From: Lachnospiraceae bacterium
GTDB lineage: Bacteria; Bacillota; Clostridia; Lachnospirales; Lachnospiraceae
DNA: 38,516 nt
NCBI GenBank assembly: GCA_016290595.1
Contig: JAEEUR010000013.1
Coordinates: forward strand, 1 to 38,516
Direction: 5' to 3'
Shown: piece after piece, positions 21,577-29,957 of the stretch
Position numbering within the stretch: the first letter of the stretch is position 1
Layout of the letters: each line of letters starts with the position of its first letter
Position numbers and translations under genes: made by a program
Notes under the pieces: generated by a model
What the model saw: only the letters and a program-made list of their open reading frames with translations
Told to the model about the DNA's origin: nothing
Database searches by the model: none

Positions 21577-24171
21577 TTAAAACCGTTTTTCTATGGTCAG
21601 GATATTCTGTCCGTCCCGGTATTCGTAACGGACCTCATCCATCAGTTTTTTGACAAGAAAGATGCCCAGGCCGCCGTCGGCGCGTTCCTCGGCGGGCAGC
21701 TCGATATCGGGATCCTCCTTTGAGAGCGGATCGAAGGGCTTTCCGCCGTCCGCGAAGGACAGCACGGCCGCGCGGGGCTCGTCACGCAGTTCAAAACGCA
21801 CGCAGACGGGTCCGTCCTCCCCTTCGTAGGCGTAATACGCGATGTTGCTGAAGATCTCGTCGATGGCGATGTGCAGCTGATTGCGCGCCTTGTCCGGACA
21901 GCCGCTGTCCGCAAGGCCCTCGTCGGCCCAGTCCGTGACGGCCTGCAGCTGTTTGATGTCGGCCCGGGTCAGAAGCTCCCGGACGGGCGGCTCCTCCGCA
22001 GTTTTTCCGATATAGTGGACGCAGAGCATGGTCAGATCGTCAAACTGCGGCGCATCGCCAACGTAGGCGCGTACGGCCTGATCGACGCTTTCGATGATCT
22101 CGAGCGGCGTTTTATCCTCCGCCCCGCGCAGGGCTTCCAGCAGGCGGTCCGTGCCGAAGAGCGCGCTGCGGGTCGCGTTCGCCTCGGGCACGCCGTCCGT
22201 GTAAACGAAGAGCTTGGAGCCGGGCTCCAGCTGCCACTCGTATTCCTCGTAGTCCATGCCGGGCAGGCCGCCGACCACGAAGCCGTGCGGATCCTTTATC
22301 AGTTCGAAGGAGCCGTCCGCCTTCTTCAGGATGGGATATTCGTGCCCGGCGTTGGCGGCGGTGAGCTTTCCGCTCTTCAGATCCAGAACGCCCAGCCAGA
22401 CCGTGACGAACATGTCTTCCCGGTTGTTCGAGCAGATCTGCTCGTTGATCTTTTCCAGCGCGGCGGCCGGAGACAGGCCGTTCATCAGGTGGTTCTGCAG
22501 GAGGATCTTGGAGACCATCATGAACAGGGCCGCCGGGATCCCCTTGCCGGACACGTCCGCGATCACCAGCCCCAGACGGTCCTCGTCGATGAGGAAGAAA
22601 TCGTAGAAGTCGCCGCCGACCTCCTTCGCGGGGGTCATGGAGGCGTAAATGTCGAAATCCTTCCGCTCCGGGAAGGCCGGGAAGATGTTCGGCAGCATAG
22701 CGGCCTGGATGCGGGTCGCCAGCGACAGCTCCGTACCGATGCGCTCCTTCTCCGCCGTGATGAACTGAATGTCGCTGATGTAGGTCTTCATGCGGCCGGT
22801 CAGCGATTCGAAGGAGTTCGCCAGCAGCTGCGTTTCGTCGCCGGTCTCGAGATCAAAGTGGAAGTCGAGGTTGTCGCCTTCGATGCGGCTGACCTCTTCG
22901 GTCAGGGTGCGGATGGGTTGGACGATGCGGCGGGCGAGCAGTAGGGAGACGACGAGGGCCGCCAGTGCTGCGATGCCCAGCACCAGCAGCAGCCAGAAAG
23001 CGCCGCTGCGGATCTGCCCGTCGGCGTCCCGGGCGGCCTGGTCCGAGATCTGGGAGAGCTCGGTTTCCAGCTGCTTCGTCGGCGCCTCCACGATATCCTG
23101 CGGCATCACGATAAACACGGACCAGCCGGTCGTCTTCATGGGCGAATAGGCGATGTAGCTGGAGATCTGGTTGAGCTCCAGAAGCTCGATACCGCTTTCC
23201 TGACTGATGGCTTTTTCCGCCAGCAGGTTGAGGGAGGGATCCAGCGCGCTGACCAGATCGCGTCCGGGGTAGAAGGTGGTCTGGGAATCGTCCTGATAGC
23301 TGGAGAAGAGGACCTGGCCGGCCTGGTTGATCAGGCAGGCTTCGCCGTTTTCCCCGAGCTCCATGTCCCGGATCAGCGCTTCCACGTCGTCCAGATACAT
23401 GCCGGCGCCGGCCACCGCCATCAGGACGCCGTTACGGTAGACGGGGACGCCGCACATGACGGCCAGACGCGGCGTATGCAGATCGCGGACGACCGGCGTC
23501 AGGAAGGTCGTGCCGCTCTCGGCGGCGCCTTTGTACCAGGGCCTCGTCTTGGCGTCCAGCGGCATGAGATTGCCGGCCTCGTCGAACTTTTTGGCCGAAA
23601 TATAGTCGGCCTGGATCATGATCCCGCTCTCGGTGGCGACGTAATTGGAGGCGACGTTGCCGTTGTTCAGATTGATGGCGTAGAGCGTATCCTGCAGGTT
23701 GCCGAGCAGGCGGACCTCCGCCCGGATGCTTTCGTCGTCCGGGTCCACGCCCGTCGCGAAAAGCGCCTGCAGCGTCAGGATCCCGTCGTTTTCCATCCGC
23801 GGCAGCGCCACGTCGCGGGGCGGGTAGCTGTCCGGGTCCGCATAGAGCCGTTCGGCGGCGGCGGCAGCCGTCTCGACGGCCTGTTCGAATTCCAGAAAAA
23901 TGCGGTCCGCCAGCGCGGCCTTATTGCTTGCCAGTTCCTGCAGACGGGTCTGCGTCAGCGCGTCCATGGAGGCGGAGGACTTTTTCTGCGAGGTCTGTCC
24001 CATCTCCCGGTTGGAATTCATGAGCGTTTCGATCACTTTCCGGGTGTTGAGCAGAAAGACCGTCCCGATACCGAGCAGCACGATCGTGATGGTTACGATG
24101 ATGGTAAGCGATATTTTGGCGCGAAGCGACTGTTTTCTGACCACGGACATAGCGTAAGCCCCGTTATTCAT
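21577..24171 (-). CDS. SpoIIE-type PP2C phosphatase with Cache sensor and fused RsbW-like ATPase domain
   Basis: 864 residues. Order: transmembrane helix about 21-42, extracellular dCache-like sensor (about 45-385, with DAKTRPWYKGA and TGWSVFIVMP), second helix about 393-415, HAMP (RRIVQPIRTLTEEV), a short coiled coil, SpoIIE/RsbU PP2C domain (about 495-720: AKEVGGDFYDFF, VIADVSGKGIPAALFM, YTDGVPEA, FDDLTML), then a GHKL anti-sigma-kinase-like domain (about 735-864) with N box DEIFSNIAYYAY (N776) and GGLGIFLVKKLMDEV. Phosphatase and RsbW-like kinase are thus one chain. Start ATG 24171 gives a very short leader from the predicted promoter; ATG 24150 is an alternative. It heads the operon with the HD and STAS-kinase genes. 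Confidence 0.94.
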   Translation of the reverse strand: MNNGAYAMSVVRKQSLRAKISLTIIVTITIVLLGIGTVFLLNTRKVIETLMNSNREMGQTSQKKSSASMDALTQTRLQELASNKAALADRIFLEFEQAVETAAAAAERLYADPDSYPPRDVALPRMENDGILTLQALFATGVDPDDESIRAEVRLLGNLQDTLYAINLNNGNVASNYVATESGIMIQADYISAKKFDEAGNLMPLDAKTRPWYKGAAESGTTFLTPVVRDLHTPRLAVMCGVPVYRNGVLMAVAGAGMYLDDVEALIRDMELGENGEACLINQAGQVLFSSYQDDSQTTFYPGRDLVSALDPSLNLLAEKAISQESGIELLELNQISSYIAYSPMKTTGWSVFIVMPQDIVEAPTKQLETELSQISDQAARDADGQIRSGAFWLLLVLGIAALAALVVSLLLARRIVQPIRTLTEEVSRIEGDNLDFHFDLETGDETQLLANSFESLTGRMKTYISDIQFITAEKERIGTELSLATRIQAAMLPNIFPAFPERKDFDIYASMTPAKEVGGDFYDFFLIDEDRLGLVIADVSGKGIPAALFMMVSKILLQNHLMNGLSPAAALEKINEQICSNNREDMFVTVWLGVLDLKSGKLTAANAGHEYPILKKADGSFELIKDPHGFVVGGLPGMDYEEYEWQLEPGSKLFVYTDGVPEANATRSALFGTDRLLEALRGAEDKTPLEIIESVDQAVRAYVGDAPQFDDLTMLCVHYIGKTAEEPPVRELLTRADIKQLQAVTDWADEGLADSGCPDKARNQLHIAIDEIFSNIAYYAYEGEDGPVCVRFELRDEPRAAVLSFADGGKPFDPLSKEDPDIELPAEERADGGLGIFLVKKLMDEVRYEYRDGQNILTIEKRF

Positions 24172-24183
24172 AGGCTGACAGCT

Positions 24184-24213
24184 ATTTTAGCATAAGAAGC
24201 CGGCGCTTTTCAA
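24184..24213 (-). promoter_or_regulatory. Promoter of the partner-switch operon
   Basis: Minus strand: -35 TTGAAA (24208-24213), 18-bp spacer ending in TGC, -10 TAAAAT (24184-24189). This is a near-consensus extended -10 promoter. The start near 24177 is only about 6 bases before ATG 24171 or about 27 before ATG 24150. Confidence 0.72.
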
Positions 24214-24215
24214 GC

Positions 24216-24234
24216 CCGGCGGCTGTTCCGCCGG
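24216..24234. promoter_or_regulatory. GC-rich dyad between two divergent promoters
   Basis: CCGGCGG and CCGCCGG flank a 5-base centre, immediately upstream of the minus-strand -35 and about 14 bp from the plus-strand -35 region. It could be an operator shared by both promoters or a chance GC dyad. Confidence 0.3.
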
Positions 24235-24248
24235 AAGGAGAAAATGCT

Positions 24249-24276
24249 TTTTCAGCCGCGGTTTTTGTGCTATGAT
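24249..24276 (+). promoter_or_regulatory. Promoter of the PHP hydrolase gene
   Basis: Extended -10 TGC-TATGAT (24268-24276) with a weak -35 TTTTCA (24249-24254). The start near 24283 leaves a leader of about 75 bases. Confidence 0.5.
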
Positions 24277-24358
24277 AACGACAGCAGTTTTGACGGCAGA
24301 AACAGGCCGGCGCGTCTTTGGCGGACGCGGCGGCTTACGGGGGAACAGGGACGGATCG

Positions 24359-27115
24359 ATGAAAAAACGCGGAATAAAACGGGTGATGCTGTGCGTGCTG
24401 ATGCTCGGCCTTATGACGGGCCTTTCTTTCCTTCGCGCGGCGGCCGATCCGCCCGCGATCCCGCGCGGAGAAGGCTACGTGATTTACAGTCCCCACGCGG
24501 GCGCGAGCCTCGGCGTGCCGGAGCTGATCGGCTCGGCGCTGACGGCCGCGAAGACGGAACTGACGGGCGGCCGCGCGGTCTGCGAAAACGGCGCGCTGGT
24601 CTTCGAGATCGGGGAGAAGGACGGATATTTCTGGTTTAAGACCGAACAGGGGTATCTGGCGACGAGCAACGCGGAAAACGTCTTTTTGTCGCCGGAACTT
24701 TCGGACACGGCGGATAACTGCGGCCTGTGGTTTTTCACGGAATCGAACTGGCGGCTGGTTTTCAACAGCAAAACGGCCCGCTACAAGGACCGGGCCGTCA
24801 ATATCGAATATTACAGCAGCGTTTTTTCGGGCTGGACCTACTCAAGCTCCAGCGCGTCGATTTTTGAATTTGAGATCCTGCCGCTAGCGGAAGGAGAGCC
24901 GGTGACGCGCGGCGTCGTAAACAAGCCTTCGCTGAAGATAAAGGCGCTGGGCGAGTGCATCACCGGGCAGCCCTTTTCCTTTACCGTGCAGACGGACAGC
25001 CTCTTTGGGCTGAATGAAGCAGGGCTTAACGTGGAAGCGGCCGACGTGAGCCTGACGGCGGATGCGCACGGCGTCTATACCCTGCCGGGCGGATACGTTG
25101 CGGGAGAGAGCATCCTGCTTTCGGCGCAGGGCACGGACGGCGAAGGCGTTTCGTTTGCGGGAGAGAGGGAGATCGCGGTCCGGGACATCCCGGCGGTGCT
25201 GGAGATCAGCCCGGCCCGGAACGCGGCGACGGGGACGGAACTTCAGCCGGAGATCCGCGTGCGCTTTGCGAACGGCGGGGAAAGCCCGCTGGTGTACCTG
25301 CGCCTGAACGGGGAGGACGTTTTCGGCGAGCTGGAGGCGCTGGGCGGCGGAGAGTACGTTTACCGTTACCGGCCGGAAGGGCCGCTGGAGGGAACGAAGG
25401 TTACGGTCTCGCTCAGCATCGTCCGCGCGGACGGAAAGACGGCGCGCGAGAGCTGGAGCTTCACGCCGGGCGAGCAGGAATACCGCCTGTATTTCGGGCA
25501 GCTGCACTCGCACACCACCTATTCGGACGGAGCGGGCACGCTCGCGCAGGCGCTGGACTATATCGCGGCGATCCCGGAGGCCGACAATCTGCAGTTCGTG
25601 GCCTTTACGGATCATTCCAACTACTTTGACAGCACGGCGAACGCCAATCCGGCCGGCGCCCTCTACGATATGAGCCTGGCGCCGGAGGCAAGCCGGCAGC
25701 GCTGGGCCGCGTATCAGAAGGAGATCGCTGATTTCAACGCGACACACGAGGAGATCCTCGCGATCGCGGGCTTTGAGATGACCTGGTCCGGCGGGCCCGG
25801 GCATATGAATACCTTCGGGACGCCCGGCATCGTTTCCCGCAACAACGCAGCGCTGAACCAGAAGGAGGGCGACGCAGGCCTGAAGGCATACTACGAGCTT
25901 TTAAGCCGGCCGGAAGGGGAAGGCTCCGTCAGCCAATTCAACCACCCGAGCGAGAAATTCGGGACTTTCGCGGACTTCGCCTACCGGAACGACGCCGTGG
26001 ACGACCGCGTCTTCCTGATCGAAGTCGGCAACGGCAGCGGGCAGATCGGCGGCGGCGGATATTATCCGAGCTACGAGATGTACACGCTGGCCCTGGACCA
26101 GGGCTGGCACCTGGCGCCGAGCAACAATCAGGACAATCACAGCGGCCGCTGGGGCAACGCGAATACCGGGCGGGACGTGATCCTGGCGAAGGAGCTGACG
26201 CTGGAGAGCCTTTTCGAGGCGATCCGCGCCTACCGCGTCTATGCGACGGAGGATCAGAACCTGGAGCTTTTCTATACGGCAAACGGCGAGCCGCTGGGCT
26301 CCGTGCTGCCGCTTCAGGATCTGGGCGGCGCGCTGACCATCGAGCTGCGGCTCTTTGATCCGGACTTAAGCGACGGCTTCCTAAAGGCGGAAGTGATCGT
26401 CGACGGCGGGAAAGTTGCGTACAGCTGGAACGATGCGGCGGAGCTGAAGGGCGGTTTCGTAAGCTGCCGCCTGGAGCCGGCATACAGCTATTACTATATC
26501 CGCGTGACCCAGAACGACGGGGATCTGGCGGTTACCGCGCCGATCTGGGTGGACAGGAGCACGTCGGTGCAGATCTCTTCCGTGCTTTACCTGGGCGGGC
26601 CTTGCGAAACGGGAGAGAAGCTGAGCATGGCGGTCGGCTTTACGGCACCGGCCGGCAGTACGGCCGAAGTCCGCTCGCTAAGTTTTACGCTGGAAGGCGC
26701 GGGCGCCGCAGGAGAGGACCGGACGCTTTACCCGCTGGAAGCAGGACGGGAAAACGTGGTGCTCTTCAGTATCGTACCGGAGACGACGGGCAGCCGCCGC
26801 GTCACGGTCACGGCGCTGATCGAACAGGACGGCAAAGAATATACCGTTTCCGCTTCGTCGGAGCCGCTGATCATCCGGACGCCGGAGATAAACCGGGAAG
26901 AAGAGGCGGCGTCTTCTTCTGAAAATGCGCTGATGCCGGTCGCCGAGCGGCCGCCGGTCAACTGGCTGCTGATCGTCGGACTGGTGCTGACGGCGGCCGG
27001 CGTGGTGCTGGCGGCAGTGCTGATCCTGAAAAACAGGGGTGAAAAGCCGAAAGAAAAAGCCGGCAGCACGACCGGGGAAGACCTTTCCGGTCCGGATCCC
27101 GGAATTGGGGAATAA
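24359..27115 (+). CDS. Secreted, membrane-anchored PHP-domain metallohydrolase (CehA/McbA-like)
   Basis: 918 residues from ATG 24359. The frame opens earlier (24272) but inside the promoter; from 24359 the protein starts with a proper signal peptide (KKR, hydrophobic 8-25, about cleavage after RAAA). Residues 30-370 are beta-rich, without a motif I recognise beyond an Ig-like part. The PHP domain follows: FGQLHSHTTYSDG (H383, H385), FVAFTDHSNYFD, GFEMTW...GHMNTFG, QFNHPSE and WHLAPSNNQDNHSG, all metal-site regions of CehA/McbA-type hydrolases. After more Ig-like sequence a C-terminal helix (about 868-891) and a basic tail hold it in the membrane. It likely cleaves a phosphoester or ester outside the cell; the substrate is unknown. 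Confidence 0.88.
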   Translation: MKKRGIKRVMLCVLMLGLMTGLSFLRAAADPPAIPRGEGYVIYSPHAGASLGVPELIGSALTAAKTELTGGRAVCENGALVFEIGEKDGYFWFKTEQGYLATSNAENVFLSPELSDTADNCGLWFFTESNWRLVFNSKTARYKDRAVNIEYYSSVFSGWTYSSSSASIFEFEILPLAEGEPVTRGVVNKPSLKIKALGECITGQPFSFTVQTDSLFGLNEAGLNVEAADVSLTADAHGVYTLPGGYVAGESILLSAQGTDGEGVSFAGEREIAVRDIPAVLEISPARNAATGTELQPEIRVRFANGGESPLVYLRLNGEDVFGELEALGGGEYVYRYRPEGPLEGTKVTVSLSIVRADGKTARESWSFTPGEQEYRLYFGQLHSHTTYSDGAGTLAQALDYIAAIPEADNLQFVAFTDHSNYFDSTANANPAGALYDMSLAPEASRQRWAAYQKEIADFNATHEEILAIAGFEMTWSGGPGHMNTFGTPGIVSRNNAALNQKEGDAGLKAYYELLSRPEGEGSVSQFNHPSEKFGTFADFAYRNDAVDDRVFLIEVGNGSGQIGGGGYYPSYEMYTLALDQGWHLAPSNNQDNHSGRWGNANTGRDVILAKELTLESLFEAIRAYRVYATEDQNLELFYTANGEPLGSVLPLQDLGGALTIELRLFDPDLSDGFLKAEVIVDGGKVAYSWNDAAELKGGFVSCRLEPAYSYYYIRVTQNDGDLAVTAPIWVDRSTSVQISSVLYLGGPCETGEKLSMAVGFTAPAGSTAEVRSLSFTLEGAGAAGEDRTLYPLEAGRENVVLFSIVPETTGSRRVTVTALIEQDGKEYTVSASSEPLIIRTPEINREEEAASSSENALMPVAERPPVNWLLIVGLVLTAAGVVLAAVLILKNRGEKPKEKAGSTTGEDLSGPDPGIGE

Positions 27116-27147
27116 AAGAAGGCTTAGAAAAAAACGAAAACAGAGTC

Positions 27148-27194
27148 AAAAAACCGGGCTGACAGGGAACGAACCTCTTTGTCAGCCCGGTTTT
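27148..27194. terminator. Bidirectional terminator, PHP gene / V-ATPase operon
   Basis: A perfect 14-bp stem AAACCGGGCTGACA / TGTCAGCCCGGTTT with a 15-base loop and A/T runs on both sides. It ends both convergent transcripts. Confidence 0.92.
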
Positions 27195-27224
27195 CACATA
27201 TAAAAGAGACTTCTTTTCCTTCCG

Positions 27225-27905
27225 TCAGCCCCCGTTCACGATACGGATGTACGCTTCCTTCGGGATCATGGGTGTCTCCAGCGCCGCGACGGTCTCCGCC
27301 GAAAGCGTAAGGCTCCGGCCGTATTCCTCCCCGGCCTTTTCAAAGCGGGCCAGCAGCGGATCCGCGACGACGGCGGCCGCCGGCACGTTGAACATCGGCG
27401 CCTCGGGCACGCAGACCGTCACCGGATCCCGGAAGCATTGCCGGCACATAAGGCGCAGGCTGTCGAAATTGCCTTCCCAGTCCGGGAAGCCGCAGCCGCA
27501 GAGGACGAGCGTGTGGATCCCGGAAAAGTCGGCCAGCGCTTCGTGCCGGACCGTTCCGTCCGCTTCCTGCCGCATCTTCATTTTGACGAGCGGGATCGTG
27601 CGGTCCAGAACGGCTTTTAAGTGCGACGGCATGCCGTAGCAGTACAGCGGAAAGCTCCAGATGACGATATCCGCATTCCAGTACAGGTCCAGGATCTCAT
27701 TCTGGTCGTCCGGGATCACGCAGTGCCCGTCCATCTTCTGCCAGCAGCCGAAGCAGCCCCGGCAGGGCGCGATCTTTTTTTCGATCACGCGGATGACGCG
27801 GACCTCGTGTTCCCCGGTCCGGCCCAGCCCTTTCAGGAACGCCTCGGTCATCCGGAAGGTGTCGCTTTTTTCCTTGGGACTTCCGTTCAGTACCAGTATT
27901 TTCAT
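27225..27905 (-). CDS. Flavodoxin-family NAD(P)H-dependent FMN reductase
   Basis: 226 residues. The FMN phosphate loop is at the N-terminus (LVLNGSPKEKSDTFRMTEAF). A CRGCFGCW motif near 48-55 is typical of the iron-sulfur-flavoprotein/YwqN-like branch, though too few cysteines are arranged for a certain cluster. The FMN-side segment WSFPLYCYGMPSHLKAVLDR follows. It reduces quinones, nitro compounds or iron with flavin. It starts only 6 bases after the V-ATPase D stop with a poor ribosome site, so it is probably the last, weakly translated gene of that operon. It has no known part in the ATPase. Confidence 0.9.
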   Translation of the reverse strand: MKILVLNGSPKEKSDTFRMTEAFLKGLGRTGEHEVRVIRVIEKKIAPCRGCFGCWQKMDGHCVIPDDQNEILDLYWNADIVIWSFPLYCYGMPSHLKAVLDRTIPLVKMKMRQEADGTVRHEALADFSGIHTLVLCGCGFPDWEGNFDSLRLMCRQCFRDPVTVCVPEAPMFNVPAAAVVADPLLARFEKAGEEYGRSLTLSAETVAALETPMIPKEAYIRIVNGG

Positions 27906-27911
27906 AGCGCT

Positions 27912-28577
27912 TTACAGGCCCTGCGCCTTGGCTTTTTCGATGGCTTCGGCCACCATCATATCCTGGATCTTCATCAGGCGGATCTGCGTGGAGCGTTCGT
28001 TCTCGTCCAGCTTCATGGTGATGAATTTGATCTTGGTCTGGGCATCCGGGATGATGACGTGCTCTAAGGCGTTGACGCGGCGGCGGGTCTTTTCGATCTC
28101 GGCGGCCATCAGGCGGCAGGACTTTTCGACCTCGGCCAGGCGCAGCAGCTCCGGCAGGACTTCGCTTAAGGATTCTACCGCATCGTCCAGCTGGGGCGGG
28201 GTGAAGGCGTAGCCGTAGCTGTAGATGTCGCCCTCGTTCTCGGTGCGGGTCTTCTTTTCGAAGACGGGCACCTCCACGCTCATGACGTTTTTGACCGTCA
28301 TGTCCAGAAAGACCTGCTGCTTGGGCGCCAGAAGGGCGGTGTTCAGGATCTGGTCGCTGCCGGCGGCGCGGGCCAGGACGAAGTTCGCGTTGGCTTTTCT
28401 GAGCTTGGCTTCCACGCTTTCGCGCAGGGCCTTGTTTTCGCGCACCAGCTCCAGGAACTGCCGCATCAGCTCGTCCCGCTTATCTTTTAAGAGTTTGTGC
28501 CCGCGCACCGCGGTGACGAGGCGGCGTTTCTGCCGCCCCAGTTCCATGCGGGTCGGGATCACTTGCGAAGATGCCAT
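27912..28577 (-). CDS. ntpD: V-type ATP synthase subunit D (central stalk)
   Basis: 221 residues. The N-terminal helix VIPTRMELGRQKRRLVTAVRGHKLLKDKRDEL and the C-terminal pairing helix RRVNALEHVIIPDAQTKIKF (each read across its motif in pieces) are the two ends of the long antiparallel coiled coil of subunit D, the rotor shaft that sits inside the A3B3 head. Length is normal (about 210-220). It is the last V-ATPase gene and starts 9 bases after the subunit B stop. Confidence 0.96.
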   Translation of the reverse strand: MASSQVIPTRMELGRQKRRLVTAVRGHKLLKDKRDELMRQFLELVRENKALRESVEAKLRKANANFVLARAAGSDQILNTALLAPKQQVFLDMTVKNVMSVEVPVFEKKTRTENEGDIYSYGYAFTPPQLDDAVESLSEVLPELLRLAEVEKSCRLMAAEIEKTRRRVNALEHVIIPDAQTKIKFITMKLDENERSTQIRLMKIQDMMVAEAIEKAKAQGL

Positions 28578-28586
28578 GGCGACTCC

Positions 28587-29957
28587 TTACTTTTCGTAGT
28601 ACATATCCAGATATTTTTCGTCGATGCGCTTGAGCTCGGTGCGGGGCAGCATGCGCAGCAGATCCCAGCCGATGCTTAAGGTCTCCTCGATGCTGCGGTC
28701 GGTCTGGTATCCCTGGGAGACGTAGTGGTTCTCGAAGGCATCCGCGAAGGCGGCGTACTTCTTGTCCATGGCGGTCAGGGCGGCTTCGCCTAAGACCACC
28801 ATCAGTTCCTTGGCCTCCTTGCCGCGGGCGTAGGCCGCGAACAGCTGGTTCAGGACGTTGGAGTGGTCCGCGCGGGTCTTGCCCTCGCCGATGCCTTTGT
28901 CCTTCAGACGGGACAGGCTCGGCAGCACGTCGATGGGCGGTACGATATGCTTGCGGTGCAGGTCGCGGCTTAAGATGATCTGACCCTCGGTGATGTAGCC
29001 GGTCAGGTCGGGGATCGGGTGGGTCTTGTCGTCTTCGGGCATGGACAGGATCGGGATCATGGTGATGGAGCCCGTCTTGCCCTTCTGGCGGCCGGCACGC
29101 TCGTACAGGGACGCTAAGTCGGTGTACATGTAGCCGGGATACCCGCGGCGGCCCGGGACCTCCTTGCGGGCGGCGGAGACCTCACGCAGGGCGTCCGCGT
29201 AGTTGGTAATGTCGGTCAGGATGACCAGGACGTGCATGTTTTTCTCAAAGGCCAGATATTCGGCGGCGGTCAGGGCCATGCGCGGGGTCGCGATACGCTC
29301 GACGGCCGGGTCGTTCGCCAGGTTGACGAAGAGGACCGTCCGCTCGATGGCGCCGCTCTCGCGGAAGCTCTCCACGAAGAAGTTGGATTCCTCGAAGGTG
29401 ATGCCCATAGCCGCGAAGACGACGGCGAAGGGATCGGAGGTGCCGCGCACCTTTGCCTGACGGGCGATCTGCGCCGCCAGCTGCGCGTGCGGCAGACCGG
29501 AGGCGGAGAAGATGGGCAGCTTCTGGCCGCGGACCAGGGTGTTCAGGCCGTCGATGGCGGAGACGCCGGTCTGGATGAATTCCTGCGGATAGGCGCGGGC
29601 GGCCGGATTCATCGGCAGGCCATTGATGTCGTTGCGGGCTTCCGGCAGGATCTCGGGACCGTCGTCGATGGGGCGGCCCAGACCGTCGAAGACGCGGCCG
29701 AGCATGTCCTCGGACACGCCCAGCTCCATGCTGCGGCCCAGGAAGCGGACTTTGCTGCTCTCCAGGTTCAGGCCGGTGGAGGATTCGAAGAGCTGGACCA
29801 GGGCGTTGCCGCCGTTGATCTCCAGCACCTTGCAGCGGCGCTTCTCGCCGTTCTTTAACTCGATCTCGCCCAGTTCATCGTAGGCGACGTTTTCCACGCC
29901 GGTGACCAGCATCAGGGGGCCGGCGACTTCCTGTATGGTACGGTATTCCTTCGGCAT
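28587..29957 (-). CDS. ntpB: V-type ATP synthase subunit B (non-catalytic)
   Basis: 456 residues from ATG 29957 (a GTG just before is in the same frame but the ATG fits AAGGAGG spacing). Subunit B alternates with A in the head and binds nucleotide without hydrolysing it: no Walker A is present, and the segment [20 protein letters not shown] replaces it, as in all V-type B subunits. [18 protein letters not shown] and the C-terminal [18 protein letters not shown] are family features. Its ATG overlaps the stop of subunit A (TGATG), giving coupled translation. Confidence 0.97.
   Translation of the reverse strand: MPKEYRTIQEVAGPLMLVTGVENVAYDELGEIELKNGEKRRCKVLEINGGNALVQLFESSTGLNLESSKVRFLGRSMELGVSEDMLGRVFDGLGRPIDDGPEILPEARNDINGLPMNPAARAYPQEFIQTGVSAIDGLNTLVRGQKLPIFSASGLPHAQLAAQIARQAKVRGTSDPFAVVFAAMGITFEESNFFVESFRESGAIERTVLFVNLANDPAVERIATPRMALTAAEYLAFEKNMHVLVILTDITNYADALREVSAARKEVPGRRGYPGYMYTDLASLYERAGRQKGKTGSITMIPILSMPEDDKTHPIPDLTGYITEGQIILSRDLHRKHIVPPIDVLPSLSRLKDKGIGEGKTRADHSNVLNQLFAAYARGKEAKELMVVLGEAALTAMDKKYAAFADAFENHYVSQGYQTDRSIEETLSIGWDLLRMLPRTELKRIDEKYLDMYYEK

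Noticed and set aside
21871-22944. 357-codon plus-strand frame inside the SpoIIE-type phosphatase gene
   Set aside because: It is antisense to a well-supported multi-domain protein and reads as low-complexity shadow sequence.
24264-24273. Identical 10-mer TTTGTGCTAT at two promoters (also about 36759-36768)
   Set aside because: It is explained by a common extended -10 promoter form and does not by itself show co-regulation.
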